Below are positions 15,226 through 23,808 of a stretch of 64,000 nucleotides of DNA, one piece after another. Where the stretch lies: contig CAJKUC010000004.1 of NCBI GenBank assembly GCA_905203015.1, positions 1-64,000 on the forward strand. The letters are read 5' to 3'. The translations under genes were made by a program, and so were the position numbers. Position 1 is the stretch's first letter. Every line of letters starts with the position of its first letter. The stretch comes from an uncultured Christensenella sp. (GTDB taxonomy: Bacteria > Bacillota > Clostridia > Christensenellales > Borkfalkiaceae). The notes beneath the pieces were generated by a model. That model was given only the letters and a program-made list of their open reading frames with translations, ran no database searches and was not told the origin of the DNA.

Positions 15226-16101
15226 ATGACGGCATTGTTGTTGGCCGAAAAGACGGGTTTTTCGGTCTGGCTGGAAAAAGCGGGCGGCTTTTTTACGGGC
15301 TTCCGCGGCGTATACGTTGCGGAAATTCTGTTGCTGTTCCTGCTTATGGCGTACGTATCGAAAACGCTGAAAGAGAACGACGCCACAAGGCTGATGATCG
15401 CATACTGGATACTGATCGTAGGCGTGGGCGCGCTGTGCTATTGCGTGGATTTCCTCGGCACAACGTTCTATCTGTATTTTCTGCTGATTCTTTCGGCGTT
15501 CATGCTGATCATGTTTAACGTGGAAATCAAAAAGAGCCTGTGGGATTCGCATATCGATAAGGAAAAACTCGGCGAGATTGTTTCCATGAAAGATTCCGTG
15601 GCTGGCACCGATTCGGCGGAACGCTGTATCGGCGATATTATCCGCGCTTTGCAGAATATGTCCAAAAACAACGTGGGCGCACTGATTATTCTCTCGAAAG
15701 GTAATCTTCCGAAACAGGTGCTGCAAAGCGGCGTGCGTATGGACGCGGATATTTCCACCCAACTCATCGAAGGAGTGTTCTTTCCCAAAGCCCCGCTGCA
15801 CGACGGCGCGATGATTTTAAAAGGGCATAAGATACAGGCGGCGGGGTGCTTTCTGCCGCTTACGCAGAAAACGAATTATCCCAAAGATTTCGGCACGCGT
15901 CATCGCGCGGGGATCGGGATCACGGAGGTGGCGAACGTGGTGTCGCTGGTGGTTTCCGAAGAAACGGGGATCATTTCGATTATCCGTCAGGGAAACGTGC
16001 AGCGCTATGCCGATTACGATATGCTGCTTTCCGCGTTGCGGGATTACTACTGGCAGGAACTTCCTCTTGCCGATAAAAAAACAAGGGGGATCACGAAATG
16101 A
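15226..16101 (+). CDS. cdaA: Diadenylate cyclase CdaA
   Basis: The product is 291 residues: three N-terminal membrane helices (about 30-105), a short coiled linker and the DAC catalytic domain. The catalytic DGA motif is at 193-195 (LHDGAMI) and RHR at 225-227 (GTRHRAGIGITE). It condenses two ATP to c-di-AMP, which controls potassium and osmolyte transport and wall homeostasis. CdaA is normally followed by cdaR and glmM; here a 35-codon stub overlaps its stop (ATGA), then comes aspartokinase. ATG 15226 follows CGGAGGATT. Confidence 0.96.
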   Translation: MTALLLAEKTGFSVWLEKAGGFFTGFRGVYVAEILLLFLLMAYVSKTLKENDATRLMIAYWILIVGVGALCYCVDFLGTTFYLYFLLILSAFMLIMFNVEIKKSLWDSHIDKEKLGEIVSMKDSVAGTDSAERCIGDIIRALQNMSKNNVGALIILSKGNLPKQVLQSGVRMDADISTQLIEGVFFPKAPLHDGAMILKGHKIQAAGCFLPLTQKTNYPKDFGTRHRAGIGITEVANVVSLVVSEETGIISIIRQGNVQRYADYDMLLSALRDYYWQELPLADKKTRGITK

Positions 16102-16205
16102 AATTCGGTAAATTTCTGAAAAGTCTGTTTGTGGAACGCCTGTGGCTGAAAGCCGTTTGCCTCGTGCTTGCGCTTTTTGCCGTGATGATGCTGAATATTA
16201 TGTGA
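16098..16205 (+). CDS. 35-residue membrane peptide, stub of CdaR (YbbR)
   Basis: ATG 16098 overlaps the cdaA stop codon and has AAGGGGGA 7 bases upstream, so translation coupled to cdaA is likely. The peptide is a basic N-terminus followed by a single membrane helix (LKAVCLVLALFAVMML). This resembles the N-terminal anchor of CdaR, the usual partner encoded after cdaA, but all YbbR repeat domains are missing. It is either a decayed cdaR that keeps only its anchor or a minimal membrane partner. No remnant of YbbR domains follows in any frame that I could see before the aspartokinase start. Confidence 0.55.
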   Translation: MKFGKFLKSLFVERLWLKAVCLVLALFAVMMLNIM

Positions 16206-16277
16206 AAAACGGGCTGTTCACTTTCTCTTTTTCGCACGCAGAACATAAAACGCCGCTTCGCACGTATAATAAAGTTG

Positions 16278-16310
16278 CGGGCGGCATTCCGTATTTTTGC
16301 ATGCCGCCCG
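16278..16310 (+). promoter_or_regulatory. Stem-loop in the aspartokinase leader
   Basis: CGGGCGGCAT (16278-16287) and ATGCCGCCCG (16301-16310) form a perfect 10-bp stem. A TATAAT at 16265-16270 precedes it, though its -35 is poor. No T run follows, so it is a leader hairpin and not a terminator. It is too small for a lysine riboswitch. Confidence 0.45.
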
Positions 16311-16333
16311 TAAAAGGCGAGGAAAAGAGGAAA

Positions 16334-17437
16334 ATGGAGACGATCGTTTGTAAATTCGGCGGTACGTCGGTGGCGGATGCCGACGCGATAAAACGTGTGA
16401 AGTCGATCGCGGAAGCGGACGAGTCGCGGCGCTTTATCGTGGTGTCCGCGCCGGGAAAGCGTTTTGCGGGCGATACGAAAGTCACCGATCTTTTTTATGC
16501 CGCCGTAAAAGCGGCGAAAGAGAACGGACGGGCAGAGTTTGAAAAGGTATTTTCCGTTATTTTTGCGCGCTTTCGCGCAATCGTCGCCGCGCTTTTTCTG
16601 TATTCTTCGTTTCCGGTGGAAATTCTTGCGGAACTGAACGCGATCGGGCGGCGCGTGTATGAAGAAAAGGACGAAGATTTTGCGGCTTCCCGCGGAGAGT
16701 ACCTTACGGGAAAAATTCTGGCGGAATTTCTCGGCTGCGCGTTTATCGATGCGGAAGAACTGATTCTGTTTACGGACGGCGGCGCGATCGACGATCGAAC
16801 GTACGAAATCGCCCGCAGCAGGCTGAAAGGCGAAATGCGTGCGGTGATCCCGGGTTTTTACGGCAAAAACGCCGATGGAAAAGTGAGAACGTTTCCTCGC
16901 GGCGGCGGCGACATCACGGGTGCGGCGATCGCCTCGGCGGTACGCGCCGCGCTGTACGAAAACTGGACGGACGTAAGCGGTTGCTATGCGTGCGATCCGC
17001 AGATCGTTCCTTTTCCGAAAAAGATCGCTCGCCTTTCTTATGCGGAAATGCGAACGCTTTCTTTGTTCGGGGCCGGCGTACTGCACGGCGACGCCGTGTT
17101 TCCGCTCCGCAAGGCAAATATTCCCGTAGTTATTAAAAACACTTTTTGTCCCGAAGCGAAGGGAACGGTTATTTCCGCAAATTCGCCCGCGTGCGGCGTG
17201 AAAGGAATCACGGGAACGGCGCGCTTTCGCGGTGCGGCAACGGTCGCGATCGTGGGCGACGGGGTACGGGGAAATTCCCGTATCGTCGAAAAAATTTTCG
17301 CGTCGCTTGCGAAAGCGCGTATCGACGTGCTGTTTTTCGACGAAACCCGTGCGGAAGCGGGCGTTCTGGTCGGAACGCGCGAAAAAGACCTCGAACGGGC
17401 GATCCGCGTACTTTATAAGGCTTTTTTTCGTCAATGA
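16334..17437 (+). CDS. lysC: Aspartate kinase
   Basis: The product is 367 residues. The N-terminal CKFGGTSVADA, VVSAPGKR and the mid FPRGGGDITGAAIA motifs define aspartokinase, which phosphorylates aspartate at the head of lysine, threonine and methionine synthesis. Usual enzymes have 400-450 residues and two ACT domains; here the region after residue 290 (ITGTARFRGAATVAIVGDGV ... VLVGTREKDLERAIRVLY) holds about one ACT repeat plus a remnant. Feedback control may therefore be altered. ATG 16334 is preceded by AAAGAGGAA. The stop overlaps nothing; the esterase ribosome site follows directly. Confidence 0.92.
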   Translation: METIVCKFGGTSVADADAIKRVKSIAEADESRRFIVVSAPGKRFAGDTKVTDLFYAAVKAAKENGRAEFEKVFSVIFARFRAIVAALFLYSSFPVEILAELNAIGRRVYEEKDEDFAASRGEYLTGKILAEFLGCAFIDAEELILFTDGGAIDDRTYEIARSRLKGEMRAVIPGFYGKNADGKVRTFPRGGGDITGAAIASAVRAALYENWTDVSGCYACDPQIVPFPKKIARLSYAEMRTLSLFGAGVLHGDAVFPLRKANIPVVIKNTFCPEAKGTVISANSPACGVKGITGTARFRGAATVAIVGDGVRGNSRIVEKIFASLAKARIDVLFFDETRAEAGVLVGTREKDLERAIRVLYKAFFRQ

Positions 17438-17472
17438 AAATAAATACCGACGGAACAAGGAGATATATACAT

Positions 17473-18309
17473 ATGAAAACTTTCAGCATCGATCTTAAAG
17501 AATTTTACGGCACGGAAGGCGGAAAACTGACGGCGATTTTGTCCGATTCTCCGCACGACGCGGCGGATCTCACCGAAAAATGGAAACGCCCCGCGGTGGT
17601 AGTGGTGCCGGGCGGCGGATACAGTTTCGTAAGCAAGCGCGAAGGCGAACCGATCGCGCAGGCGTTTCTCGCGCGCGGATTTCAGGCTTTTATTCTCGAA
17701 TATCTCGTTTCGGGGGACGAAATTTCGTATCCCGAACAACTCACCGAACTTGCCGCCGCGGTGGATTACGTGAAGAAACACGCGGACGAAATGCACGTGA
17801 ACGCGAAAGAAGTGTTCGCCGTGGGCTTTTCCGCAGGCGGACATCTCGTAGGAGATCTTGCCACGGAATGGCAGAATATCGAAAGCGTCACGGGGAAAAA
17901 ACTCGATTGCTCTCTTGCTGCTACGGGGCTTTGCTATCCCGTGATTTCCTCAAAAGCGGGGCACGTGTTTTCGTACGATAATCTGCTTTGCGATTATACG
18001 CCCGAAGCGCGCGAAGAGGTGATGAAAAAACTCGATCTGAATCGTGCCGTAACGGAAAATACGCCGCCTTCTTTTTTGTGGACGACGGCAGCGGATTCCT
18101 GCGTGCCTTCGGAAAACACGCTGTTGTACGCGCTGGAACTTGCCAAACGTAAAATTCCTTACGAACTTCACGTGTATCCCGAATGCGATCACGGAGCGAG
18201 CACGGGCGCTTACGAAATAAACAGCGAATATGCGCCGCTTCGCCGTCTGTCGCGCTGGTTGGACGATTGTTCGTATTTCTTTCATCTTTTCACCGAAGAA
18301 AAATTCTGA
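17473..18309 (+). CDS. Alpha/beta hydrolase, acetylesterase-like
   Basis: The product is 278 residues. VVVVPGGGYSFVSKREGEPIA forms the oxyanion hole, GFSAGGHLV carries the nucleophilic serine, WTTAADSCVP the acid region and YPECDHGAS the histidine. This matches the BD-FAE/Axe-type carboxylesterases that often deacetylate xylan or other sugars. There is no signal peptide, so the enzyme is cytoplasmic and would act on imported substrates. ATG 17473 follows AAGGAGATATATACAT, an excellent ribosome site; the in-frame ATG at 17434 has none. Confidence 0.88.
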   Translation: MKTFSIDLKEFYGTEGGKLTAILSDSPHDAADLTEKWKRPAVVVVPGGGYSFVSKREGEPIAQAFLARGFQAFILEYLVSGDEISYPEQLTELAAAVDYVKKHADEMHVNAKEVFAVGFSAGGHLVGDLATEWQNIESVTGKKLDCSLAATGLCYPVISSKAGHVFSYDNLLCDYTPEAREEVMKKLDLNRAVTENTPPSFLWTTAADSCVPSENTLLYALELAKRKIPYELHVYPECDHGASTGAYEINSEYAPLRRLSRWLDDCSYFFHLFTEEKF

Positions 18310-18346
18310 AAAAACGAACGGAAGCCGCTTTTTTGCGGCATAAATT

Positions 18347-18400
18347 CCCGTCGGATAAACGTTTTTTTGCGCTTTCCGACGGGTTTCTTTTTGTTTTGTT
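18347..18400 (+). terminator. Terminator after the esterase
   Basis: CCCGTCGGA (18347-18355) and TCCGACGGG (18375-18383) form a 9-bp stem followed by a T-rich tract of 16 bases. Confidence 0.88.
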
Positions 18401-18467
18401 GTTTGTAAAACGGCACGACTGCTATATGAAATCTGAATGAAAATTTTAATAATTGCCGATCGGGCGT

Positions 18468-18496
18468 TTGACTATTCTCGAAGAAAATGGTAAAAT
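18468..18496 (+). promoter_or_regulatory. Promoter of the small lipoprotein
   Basis: TTGACT (18468-18473) and TAAAAT (18491-18496), 17 bases apart. The leader is about 108 bases and contains a small hairpin and a 5-codon ORF (ATG 18598) whose TGA overlaps the next ATG. Confidence 0.65.
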
Positions 18497-18610
18497 GTGC
18501 GAAATTCTTCGGGCGGATATTCCGTCGCAAAAAGCGCGGCGGAAAACGGATCGGAAATTCATATTTTACAGGAGAAGAAATCCGATAAAATTCGGAATGA
18601 TCTGCGGCAA

Positions 18611-18790
18611 ATGAAAAAAGGATTTTTCAAAAAAATGTTGTTGGCGACATTGCTTATCTGTATCGCGGCTTCGTGCGCGTTGTTTTGCGGTTGCTTCGGC
18701 TCGGTCGGCTACGATTCTCCGCGAAGCGGAAAGTCCGATAAAACGATCGGATCTTTCGATGACGAATTCGTTACGCCGTCTGTGGGATAA
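18611..18790 (+). CDS. Small secreted or lipid-anchored peptide
   Basis: The ORF encodes 59 residues: a lysine-rich start, a hydrophobic signal (MLLATLLICIAASCALFCGC) and a polar 30-residue tail. The cysteines near 20-27 could serve as lipobox cysteines, though no textbook lipobox is present. The gene sits between its own promoter and a very strong terminator, which supports it being real. Ribosome site is weak; coupling to the 5-codon ORF ending in ATGA is possible. No family recognised. Confidence 0.45.
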   Translation: MKKGFFKKMLLATLLICIAASCALFCGCFGSVGYDSPRSGKSDKTIGSFDDEFVTPSVG

Positions 18791-18813
18791 AACGGAACGG
18801 GCAAAAACAAAGG

Positions 18814-18857
18814 AAACGGAAGGAAGCGATTTCAAAAAATCGCTTCCTTCCGTTTTT
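18814..18857. terminator. Strong bidirectional-looking terminator
   Basis: A 19-bp perfect stem (18814-18832 with 18837-18855) with a 4-base loop, a T run on the plus side and an A run on the left side. It ends the small lipoprotein transcript. Confidence 0.92.
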
Positions 18858-18888
18858 CGTCGGGGAAAAACGCGGGCGCATCTTTCGC

Positions 18889-18917
18889 TTGCAAAAATTG
18901 TCGCGGTGTGATACACT
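18889..18917 (+). promoter_or_regulatory. Promoter of the phospholipase D family gene
   Basis: TTGCAA (18889-18894) and TACACT (18912-18917) spaced 17 bases. Confidence 0.6.
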
Positions 18918-19095
18918 ATAAAAGCAGAGGCACGCCCGATCGGCGTTTGCCGTTGCCGCCCGCTTCGGCTTGCCTGTGAAAAGAAAGACAAAGCGTGGAA
19001 AATCGCGCGGCGAAAACGAGGGCAGGACGGAGAAATAAGCGGCGGAATAATGTAAGAAACGCACGGGAAACGCGTGCGGAAGACGGATCGGGATC

Positions 19096-20517
19096 ATGGA
19101 AAAAGAGAAACGGAAAAAATTATATAAAAAAATCGCAGCGGGCGTGCTTTGTTTTCTCGCCTTTTATATTTTTCTTTCGGGCTACGTTCCGCCGTTGGTG
19201 CGAAAAAGCGCGGAAGCGGGCGGAAACGCTGCGGAAGCGGGCGCGTCGAACGGCGAGCGGATTGCCTGTATCGACGATAATCAGAGCGCGCTTTTGTATC
19301 GTTTGCGGCTGATCGAAAGCGCGCAGAGCGAGATACGGCTTTCCGCGTATTCCTTTTATGACGACGAGAGCGGCAACGACGTGATCTGCGCTTTGTTCGC
19401 GGCGGCGGAACGCGGCGTGAACGTAAAGATTATAGTAGACGGTTTCAATGAGGGAAAACTGAAAAACGTCGCCGCGTTCAAAGCGCTTGCGGCGCACGAA
19501 AACGCCGAGGCGAAAGCGTACAACCCCGTGGGCTTTTTCGGTTTTTGGAGGACGAATTTCCGCCTGCACGATAAATATCTCACCTGCGACGATTCCGCTT
19601 ATCTTCTCGGCGGCAGAAACGTGGGGGATCTGTTTCTCGGTGATTACGCGAAAAAGCAGAATATCGATCGCGACGTGCTGGTGCTTTCCTCCGTGCGGTA
19701 CGAAGAGGGTGAAACGGCTTCGGTGAACGACGTGAAAGCGTATTTTAACGCCGTGTGGGAATTTCCGCAAAACAGGGCGTTTTCGGGAAAGATCGCGGCG
19801 AAGAAAAAGGAACGTGCGGAAAGGGAGATGGCGGCGCGTTACGCCGCGCTGAAAGAAAAATATCCCGAAATTTCCTCGCCGATCGATCGCGAAAGCGAAA
19901 CGTTGCCGGCGCGCGGCGTGAAACTTCTGCACGGCGACGTGCATGCCGCGCCGAAAGCCCCCGTTTTATGGAAGACGATCGCTTCCGCGCTGAAAGGGCG
20001 CGACGCGGTGATTCAGACGCCTTACGCCATTATGGATAACGCGATGTACGAAGATCTCGCTTCGATCGCGTCTTCGGGCGGCGCGCTGCGGATCGTCACA
20101 AATTCCGTATCGAGCGGCGCGAATCCGTGGGGCTGTGCGGATTATCTGAACGAAAAGCGGAAAATTCTGCAGACGGGCGCGAGCGTTACGGAAATCAACG
20201 GGGAGAAATCGTCGCACGTGAAAACGGCGCTGGCGGGGGAAAACCTTTGCTTTATCGGTTCGTTCAATCTCGATATGCGCAGCGCGTATCTCAATACGGA
20301 AACGGCGCTTCTGATCGATTGCCCGCAGTTGAACGCGGCGTTGCGCGCGGAAATCACACGCTACGAAGAGCGCGGCGTGACGTTTTCTTTAAACGAATCG
20401 GGGAAAACGGCGGCGGCGTACGGCGAAAAATACGAGGGGCGAAACACTCCTTTTTTCAAGAGGATCGTTTACGGCGTTCTGCGATTCGTCATTCTGCCTT
20501 TCCGCCATTTGCTCTGA
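19096..20517 (+). CDS. Phospholipase D family protein, ClsC/cardiolipin-synthase-like
   Basis: The product is 473 residues with one N-terminal membrane anchor (about 12-32) and two PLD domains. The first HKD motif is intact (LHDKYLTCDD, then GGRNVGD). The second is SSHVKTALAGE, then GSFNLDMRS: histidine and lysine remain but the aspartate position is glycine. Two HKD halves form one active site and transfer phosphatidyl groups through a histidine intermediate. ClsC-type cardiolipin synthases are the nearest recognisable relatives; a phosphodiesterase is also possible. ATG 19096 has only a weak ribosome site (CGGATCGGG). Confidence 0.82.
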   Translation: MEKEKRKKLYKKIAAGVLCFLAFYIFLSGYVPPLVRKSAEAGGNAAEAGASNGERIACIDDNQSALLYRLRLIESAQSEIRLSAYSFYDDESGNDVICALFAAAERGVNVKIIVDGFNEGKLKNVAAFKALAAHENAEAKAYNPVGFFGFWRTNFRLHDKYLTCDDSAYLLGGRNVGDLFLGDYAKKQNIDRDVLVLSSVRYEEGETASVNDVKAYFNAVWEFPQNRAFSGKIAAKKKERAEREMAARYAALKEKYPEISSPIDRESETLPARGVKLLHGDVHAAPKAPVLWKTIASALKGRDAVIQTPYAIMDNAMYEDLASIASSGGALRIVTNSVSSGANPWGCADYLNEKRKILQTGASVTEINGEKSSHVKTALAGENLCFIGSFNLDMRSAYLNTETALLIDCPQLNAALRAEITRYEERGVTFSLNESGKTAAAYGEKYEGRNTPFFKRIVYGVLRFVILPFRHLL

Positions 20518-20562
20518 TGAAATTTCGCCCGAATTTCACAAAAAAAAGTTGGCACCAACCTG

Positions 20563-20591
20563 TTGACAAAAGACTATTTTTGGGTTATAAT
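20563..20591 (+). promoter_or_regulatory. V-ATPase operon promoter P1
   Basis: TTGACA (20563-20568) and TATAAT (20586-20591), 17-base spacer: full consensus. Transcript start about 20598 leaves a 220-base leader. Confidence 0.9.
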
Positions 20592-20722
20592 TTATTAGAC
20601 GGTTAATTAAAAGCCGAACGTATGATACCATTGTCTGAAAGCGCGGGCGAAAGCGGAAAGCGGAGTGGCGGAAAAATTCCGATTTATATCCGATTGATAT
20701 AGGACGGAAAGAAAAATGATAT

Positions 20723-20751
20723 TTTACGGAAAAAGGAAATTGTGATATACT
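20723..20751 (+). promoter_or_regulatory. V-ATPase operon promoter P2
   Basis: TTTACG (20723-20728) and TATACT (20746-20751), 17 bases apart, inside the P1 leader. A small hairpin (CCCG-AAAGG-CGGG, about 20765-20777) follows. Confidence 0.55.
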
Positions 20752-20817
20752 CTTCTGTGGCGTGCCCGAAAGGCGGGTGCGGGGCGGAAGAAAAAAGCGA
20801 AAAGAGGTATGCGGCGT

Positions 20818-21147
20818 ATGAAAACGGAATTGATCGAAGCGATCACGAATGCGGAAAGAGAAGTCGCTCTTGAAAAAGAAGAAGCGGCGAAGCAGGCGGA
20901 AACTCTTACGGCGCAGGCGGAAGAAAAGGCGAAAACGACGCGCGAAGCCGGCGCGGGCGTTTGCAAAGCATACGCCGAAACGCAGATTCGTCTGGCTACG
21001 GCGAAGAGTGAAAAATTGTATGCCGACGAAATCAAAAAAGCGCGGGCGGAAGCGGAAAGCGAAGCGGCGGGGGCTGTGAAAAACGCCGACGTGCCCGTCA
21101 GCGGAATCGTGAAACGTATTATCGACGGGGAGGAAGCGGAATCGTGA
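20818..21147 (+). CDS. ntpF: V-type ATPase peripheral-stalk subunit (G/H type)
   Basis: The product is 109 residues, almost wholly a charged helical coiled coil rich in Ala, Glu and Lys. This and first position in the operon fit the G/H stalk subunit that pairs with subunit E to brace the catalytic head against subunit I. ATG 20818 is 10 bases after AAGAGG; ATG 20809 is too close to it. The stop overlaps the GTG start of ntpI (GTGA). Confidence 0.82.
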   Translation: MKTELIEAITNAEREVALEKEEAAKQAETLTAQAEEKAKTTREAGAGVCKAYAETQIRLATAKSEKLYADEIKKARAEAESEAAGAVKNADVPVSGIVKRIIDGEEAES

Positions 21148-23165
21148 TCGCAAAGATGCGAAAACTCAATCTCGCGGCGATGCGTTATGATAAAGACGCG
21201 ATTCTCGACGCCCTGCAAAAAACGCGCGCGGCGGAAATCACGTTGCACGAAGAAGCGGAAAACACAACGATTCCCGCTAAAGATGACGCCGCGCTTTTAA
21301 GCCGTGCATCCGACGTGGAGAGCGCGCTTTCGTCGCTTACAAAAGAAGCGGAGGATTATCAGCGCGATCATTCGCTGAAAACAAATCTTCTCAAAGACGG
21401 ATTCGACGTTTCTTATTCCCGCTTTATGGCGATGAAAGATTGCGGGGAAAAAGCGGATTCGATCCTTCGCGAAAACGGGCGCTTAACGGCGGAAAAAGCC
21501 GCGCTCAAAGCGGAATACGCCGCGGCGGAAAGAGAGGAAAAAATCGCGGGGATATACGCGTTTTTAAACGTGCCTTTCGCAAAATTCAAAGGAACGAAAA
21601 AAGCGGAAATATCGCTCGGCGCGATTCCCGCCGCGAAAGAAGAAGATTTTCTCGCGACTATGGGGAACGAAGAAAACGAATATTTTGCCTTTGAAAAACT
21701 CGGCGGCACGGAAAATTTCGCCGTGTATGCCGTGGCGTATTTGAAGAGCGAAAAAGAAAAGGCGGAAGCGATTCTTTCTTCCGCTTCTTTCTCGTATTGC
21801 CCGTATGCTGCGCAGAAAACGGAAGACGCGGAAACGGGAAAATTGCTTTACGAACGCACGATACAAAAAAAGGAAGAAACGGAAAAGGCGCTGAAAAAGA
21901 ACGCGGAAGAATTTTATGCCCTTGCGAAAGAAATTCCTTTTCTGAAAACCTATTCCGATTATCTTGCTTACGAGATAGAAAAGGAAAACGCTTCCGACGA
22001 TATGCGCGTGACGGAGCGTACCTTCCTTCTGGAAGCGTACGTGCCCGAAGAGATGACGGAAACGGTGCGCGCCGCGCTGGAAGAAACGACGGGCGCGTGC
22101 TATTACGATTTTTCCGAGCCGACGGAAGAGGACAACCCTCCCACGCTTTTGAAAAACGATAAGATCGTACGTAATTTCGAGGATATCACGAATATGTATT
22201 CCGTGCCCAACAGCCGCGAATTCGATCCGAACACCGTGATGGGCTTTTTCTACGCGTTGTTTATGGGGTTCATTATCGGCGATATGGGCTACGGGCTTGC
22301 CATGATGATCGGCGGCGGACTTTTATGGTATAAGAACCGCGCGCGGGAAAGCGGCATGAAACGCCTTTCCGCCGTGTTCGCTTTCGGCGGCGTATTCGCC
22401 GTGATCTGGGGCGTACTATTCAATTCCCTGCTCGGGCTGCAGGTGCTGCCGTTTACGGTGATGCCAGATATGCAATCGGATATGTGGTCGCTTGCGGGCG
22501 TGAACGTGCCGAGCGTATTGGTGATCAGTATGGAAATCGGCGTGGCGCAGATTTTCGTAGGGTATATCTGCTGGGCGGTGCAGTGCTGGCGGCGCGGCGA
22601 CGTATGGGGAGGAATCTTCGACGGCGTCGTGTGGGCGATCTTCTCCGTAGGCGTGTGCCTTGCGATCATAGGATTTATCGAAGAAAGCAATCTTCCCGCT
22701 TTGCGGAAGATCGGCGGAATCACGGCGGGCGTATCGCTTCTTGTCGCCATGCTTACGGCGGGCCGAAAAGAGAAATTTTTCGGAAAACTGACGAAGGGCT
22801 TCGGCGCGGCGTACGGCGTTATCAATTACGCTTCGGATATTTTAAGTTACGCGCGGCTTTACGGCTTGCTTCTTTCGGGCGCGGTGATCGCGAATATCGT
22901 TTCGTCGTATGCGATGGGCTTTATTACGGGCGGAAACGCGATCGTGGCGGTGCTGGGCGTACTGCTGATGATTGCGGGGCATATATTCAATCTGGCGATG
23001 AGCCTTCTCGGCGCGTATATTCACGATGCACGGCTTCAGTATGTGGAGTTCTTCGGGCGTTTCTTCGAGGGCGAAGGCGAATTGTTTACGCCGCTCGGCA
23101 GTACGCAGAAATACGTGTACCTTCTGCCGGCGACGGTTGCGGAAAAAGCCGCGGCGGTTGCCTGA
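21144..23165 (+). CDS. ntpI: V-type ATPase subunit I (a subunit)
   Basis: The product is 673 residues: a soluble N-terminal half with coiled-coil arms (to about 350) and a membrane half of about seven or eight helices. FFYALFMGFIIGDMGYGLAMM and YASDILSYARLYGLLLSGAVIA are the conserved membrane motifs; the arginine in SYARL is the essential residue facing the K ring. It provides the ion half-channels. GTG 21144 overlaps the ntpF stop and follows GGGGAGG. Confidence 0.95.
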   Translation: MIAKMRKLNLAAMRYDKDAILDALQKTRAAEITLHEEAENTTIPAKDDAALLSRASDVESALSSLTKEAEDYQRDHSLKTNLLKDGFDVSYSRFMAMKDCGEKADSILRENGRLTAEKAALKAEYAAAEREEKIAGIYAFLNVPFAKFKGTKKAEISLGAIPAAKEEDFLATMGNEENEYFAFEKLGGTENFAVYAVAYLKSEKEKAEAILSSASFSYCPYAAQKTEDAETGKLLYERTIQKKEETEKALKKNAEEFYALAKEIPFLKTYSDYLAYEIEKENASDDMRVTERTFLLEAYVPEEMTETVRAALEETTGACYYDFSEPTEEDNPPTLLKNDKIVRNFEDITNMYSVPNSREFDPNTVMGFFYALFMGFIIGDMGYGLAMMIGGGLLWYKNRARESGMKRLSAVFAFGGVFAVIWGVLFNSLLGLQVLPFTVMPDMQSDMWSLAGVNVPSVLVISMEIGVAQIFVGYICWAVQCWRRGDVWGGIFDGVVWAIFSVGVCLAIIGFIEESNLPALRKIGGITAGVSLLVAMLTAGRKEKFFGKLTKGFGAAYGVINYASDILSYARLYGLLLSGAVIANIVSSYAMGFITGGNAIVAVLGVLLMIAGHIFNLAMSLLGAYIHDARLQYVEFFGRFFEGEGELFTPLGSTQKYVYLLPATVAEKAAAVA

Positions 23166-23287
23166 AACGAAGGTAGAAAATACGGGATCGGATAAAATCC
23201 GTGCCCGGATAAAATTCGGAAAAACGATCGGAGCGGAATCGCTCCGGGCGAAAAATAAAGAAATTGTTGAAATCGGAGGATTTTTTT

Positions 23288-23767
23288 ATGGGTTACATGA
23301 TAGCGTTGTTCGGCATTGCCATCTGCGTTTTATTCTGCGGTATTGGCTCTTGTATCGGTTTGTACAAGACGGGTACGGCGGCTGCGGGCGTCCTCGGCGA
23401 AGAACCGAAGAAATTCGGTAAGGTGATGGTGCTTGTGCTGTTGCCCGCCACGCAGGGGATTTACGGATTCATTATCGGGCTGATCGCTTCGGCGAAACTT
23501 ACGGCGGGTATGGATACGGCTTCCGGCTGGGCGGTGTTTGCGGCGGTGATGCCGATGGCGGTTTCCGGCCTTGTATCCGGCTTCATGCAGGGTAAATGCG
23601 CGGCGAACTGTATTTATGCGGTGGGCAAACAGGAATCTCTTTCCGGTAAACTCATCGTTTATCCTGGTATGATCGAATTCTATGCGATTCTCGGGCTGAT
23701 CATTTCCATCATGCTGGTGGGCGGAATCACGATCGCGACGGGCGCGATTGTGCCTGTAATCGCCTGA
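23288..23767 (+). CDS. ntpK: V-type ATPase subunit K with sodium-site residues
   Basis: The product is 159 residues with four membrane helices, the double-hairpin rotor proteolipid. By eye, the sodium ligands known for Enterococcus hirae NtpK (L61, T64, Q65, Q110, E139) correspond to L52, T55, Q56, Q101 and E130 here, at a constant offset of nine. The motifs are LPATQGIYGF, MQGK and MIEFYAIL. This predicts sodium rather than proton coupling. ATG 23288 follows CGGAGGATTTTTTT. Confidence 0.95.
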   Translation: MGYMIALFGIAICVLFCGIGSCIGLYKTGTAAAGVLGEEPKKFGKVMVLVLLPATQGIYGFIIGLIASAKLTAGMDTASGWAVFAAVMPMAVSGLVSGFMQGKCAANCIYAVGKQESLSGKLIVYPGMIEFYAILGLIISIMLVGGITIATGAIVPVIA

Positions 23768-23808
23768 ATCGCCGCCGTTTGACGGCGGAACACGGAAAGG
23801 TGCAGAAT

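Noticed and set aside
16091..17458. A 455-codon minus-strand ORF over aspartokinase
   Set aside because: It is an open shadow frame caused by codon bias; the plus-strand frame has all aspartokinase motifs.
17455..17475. Ribosome site resembling the phage T7 gene 10 leader used in expression vectors
   Set aside because: The surroundings are ordinary chromosome and the match is partial; it is a naturally strong Shine-Dalgarno sequence.
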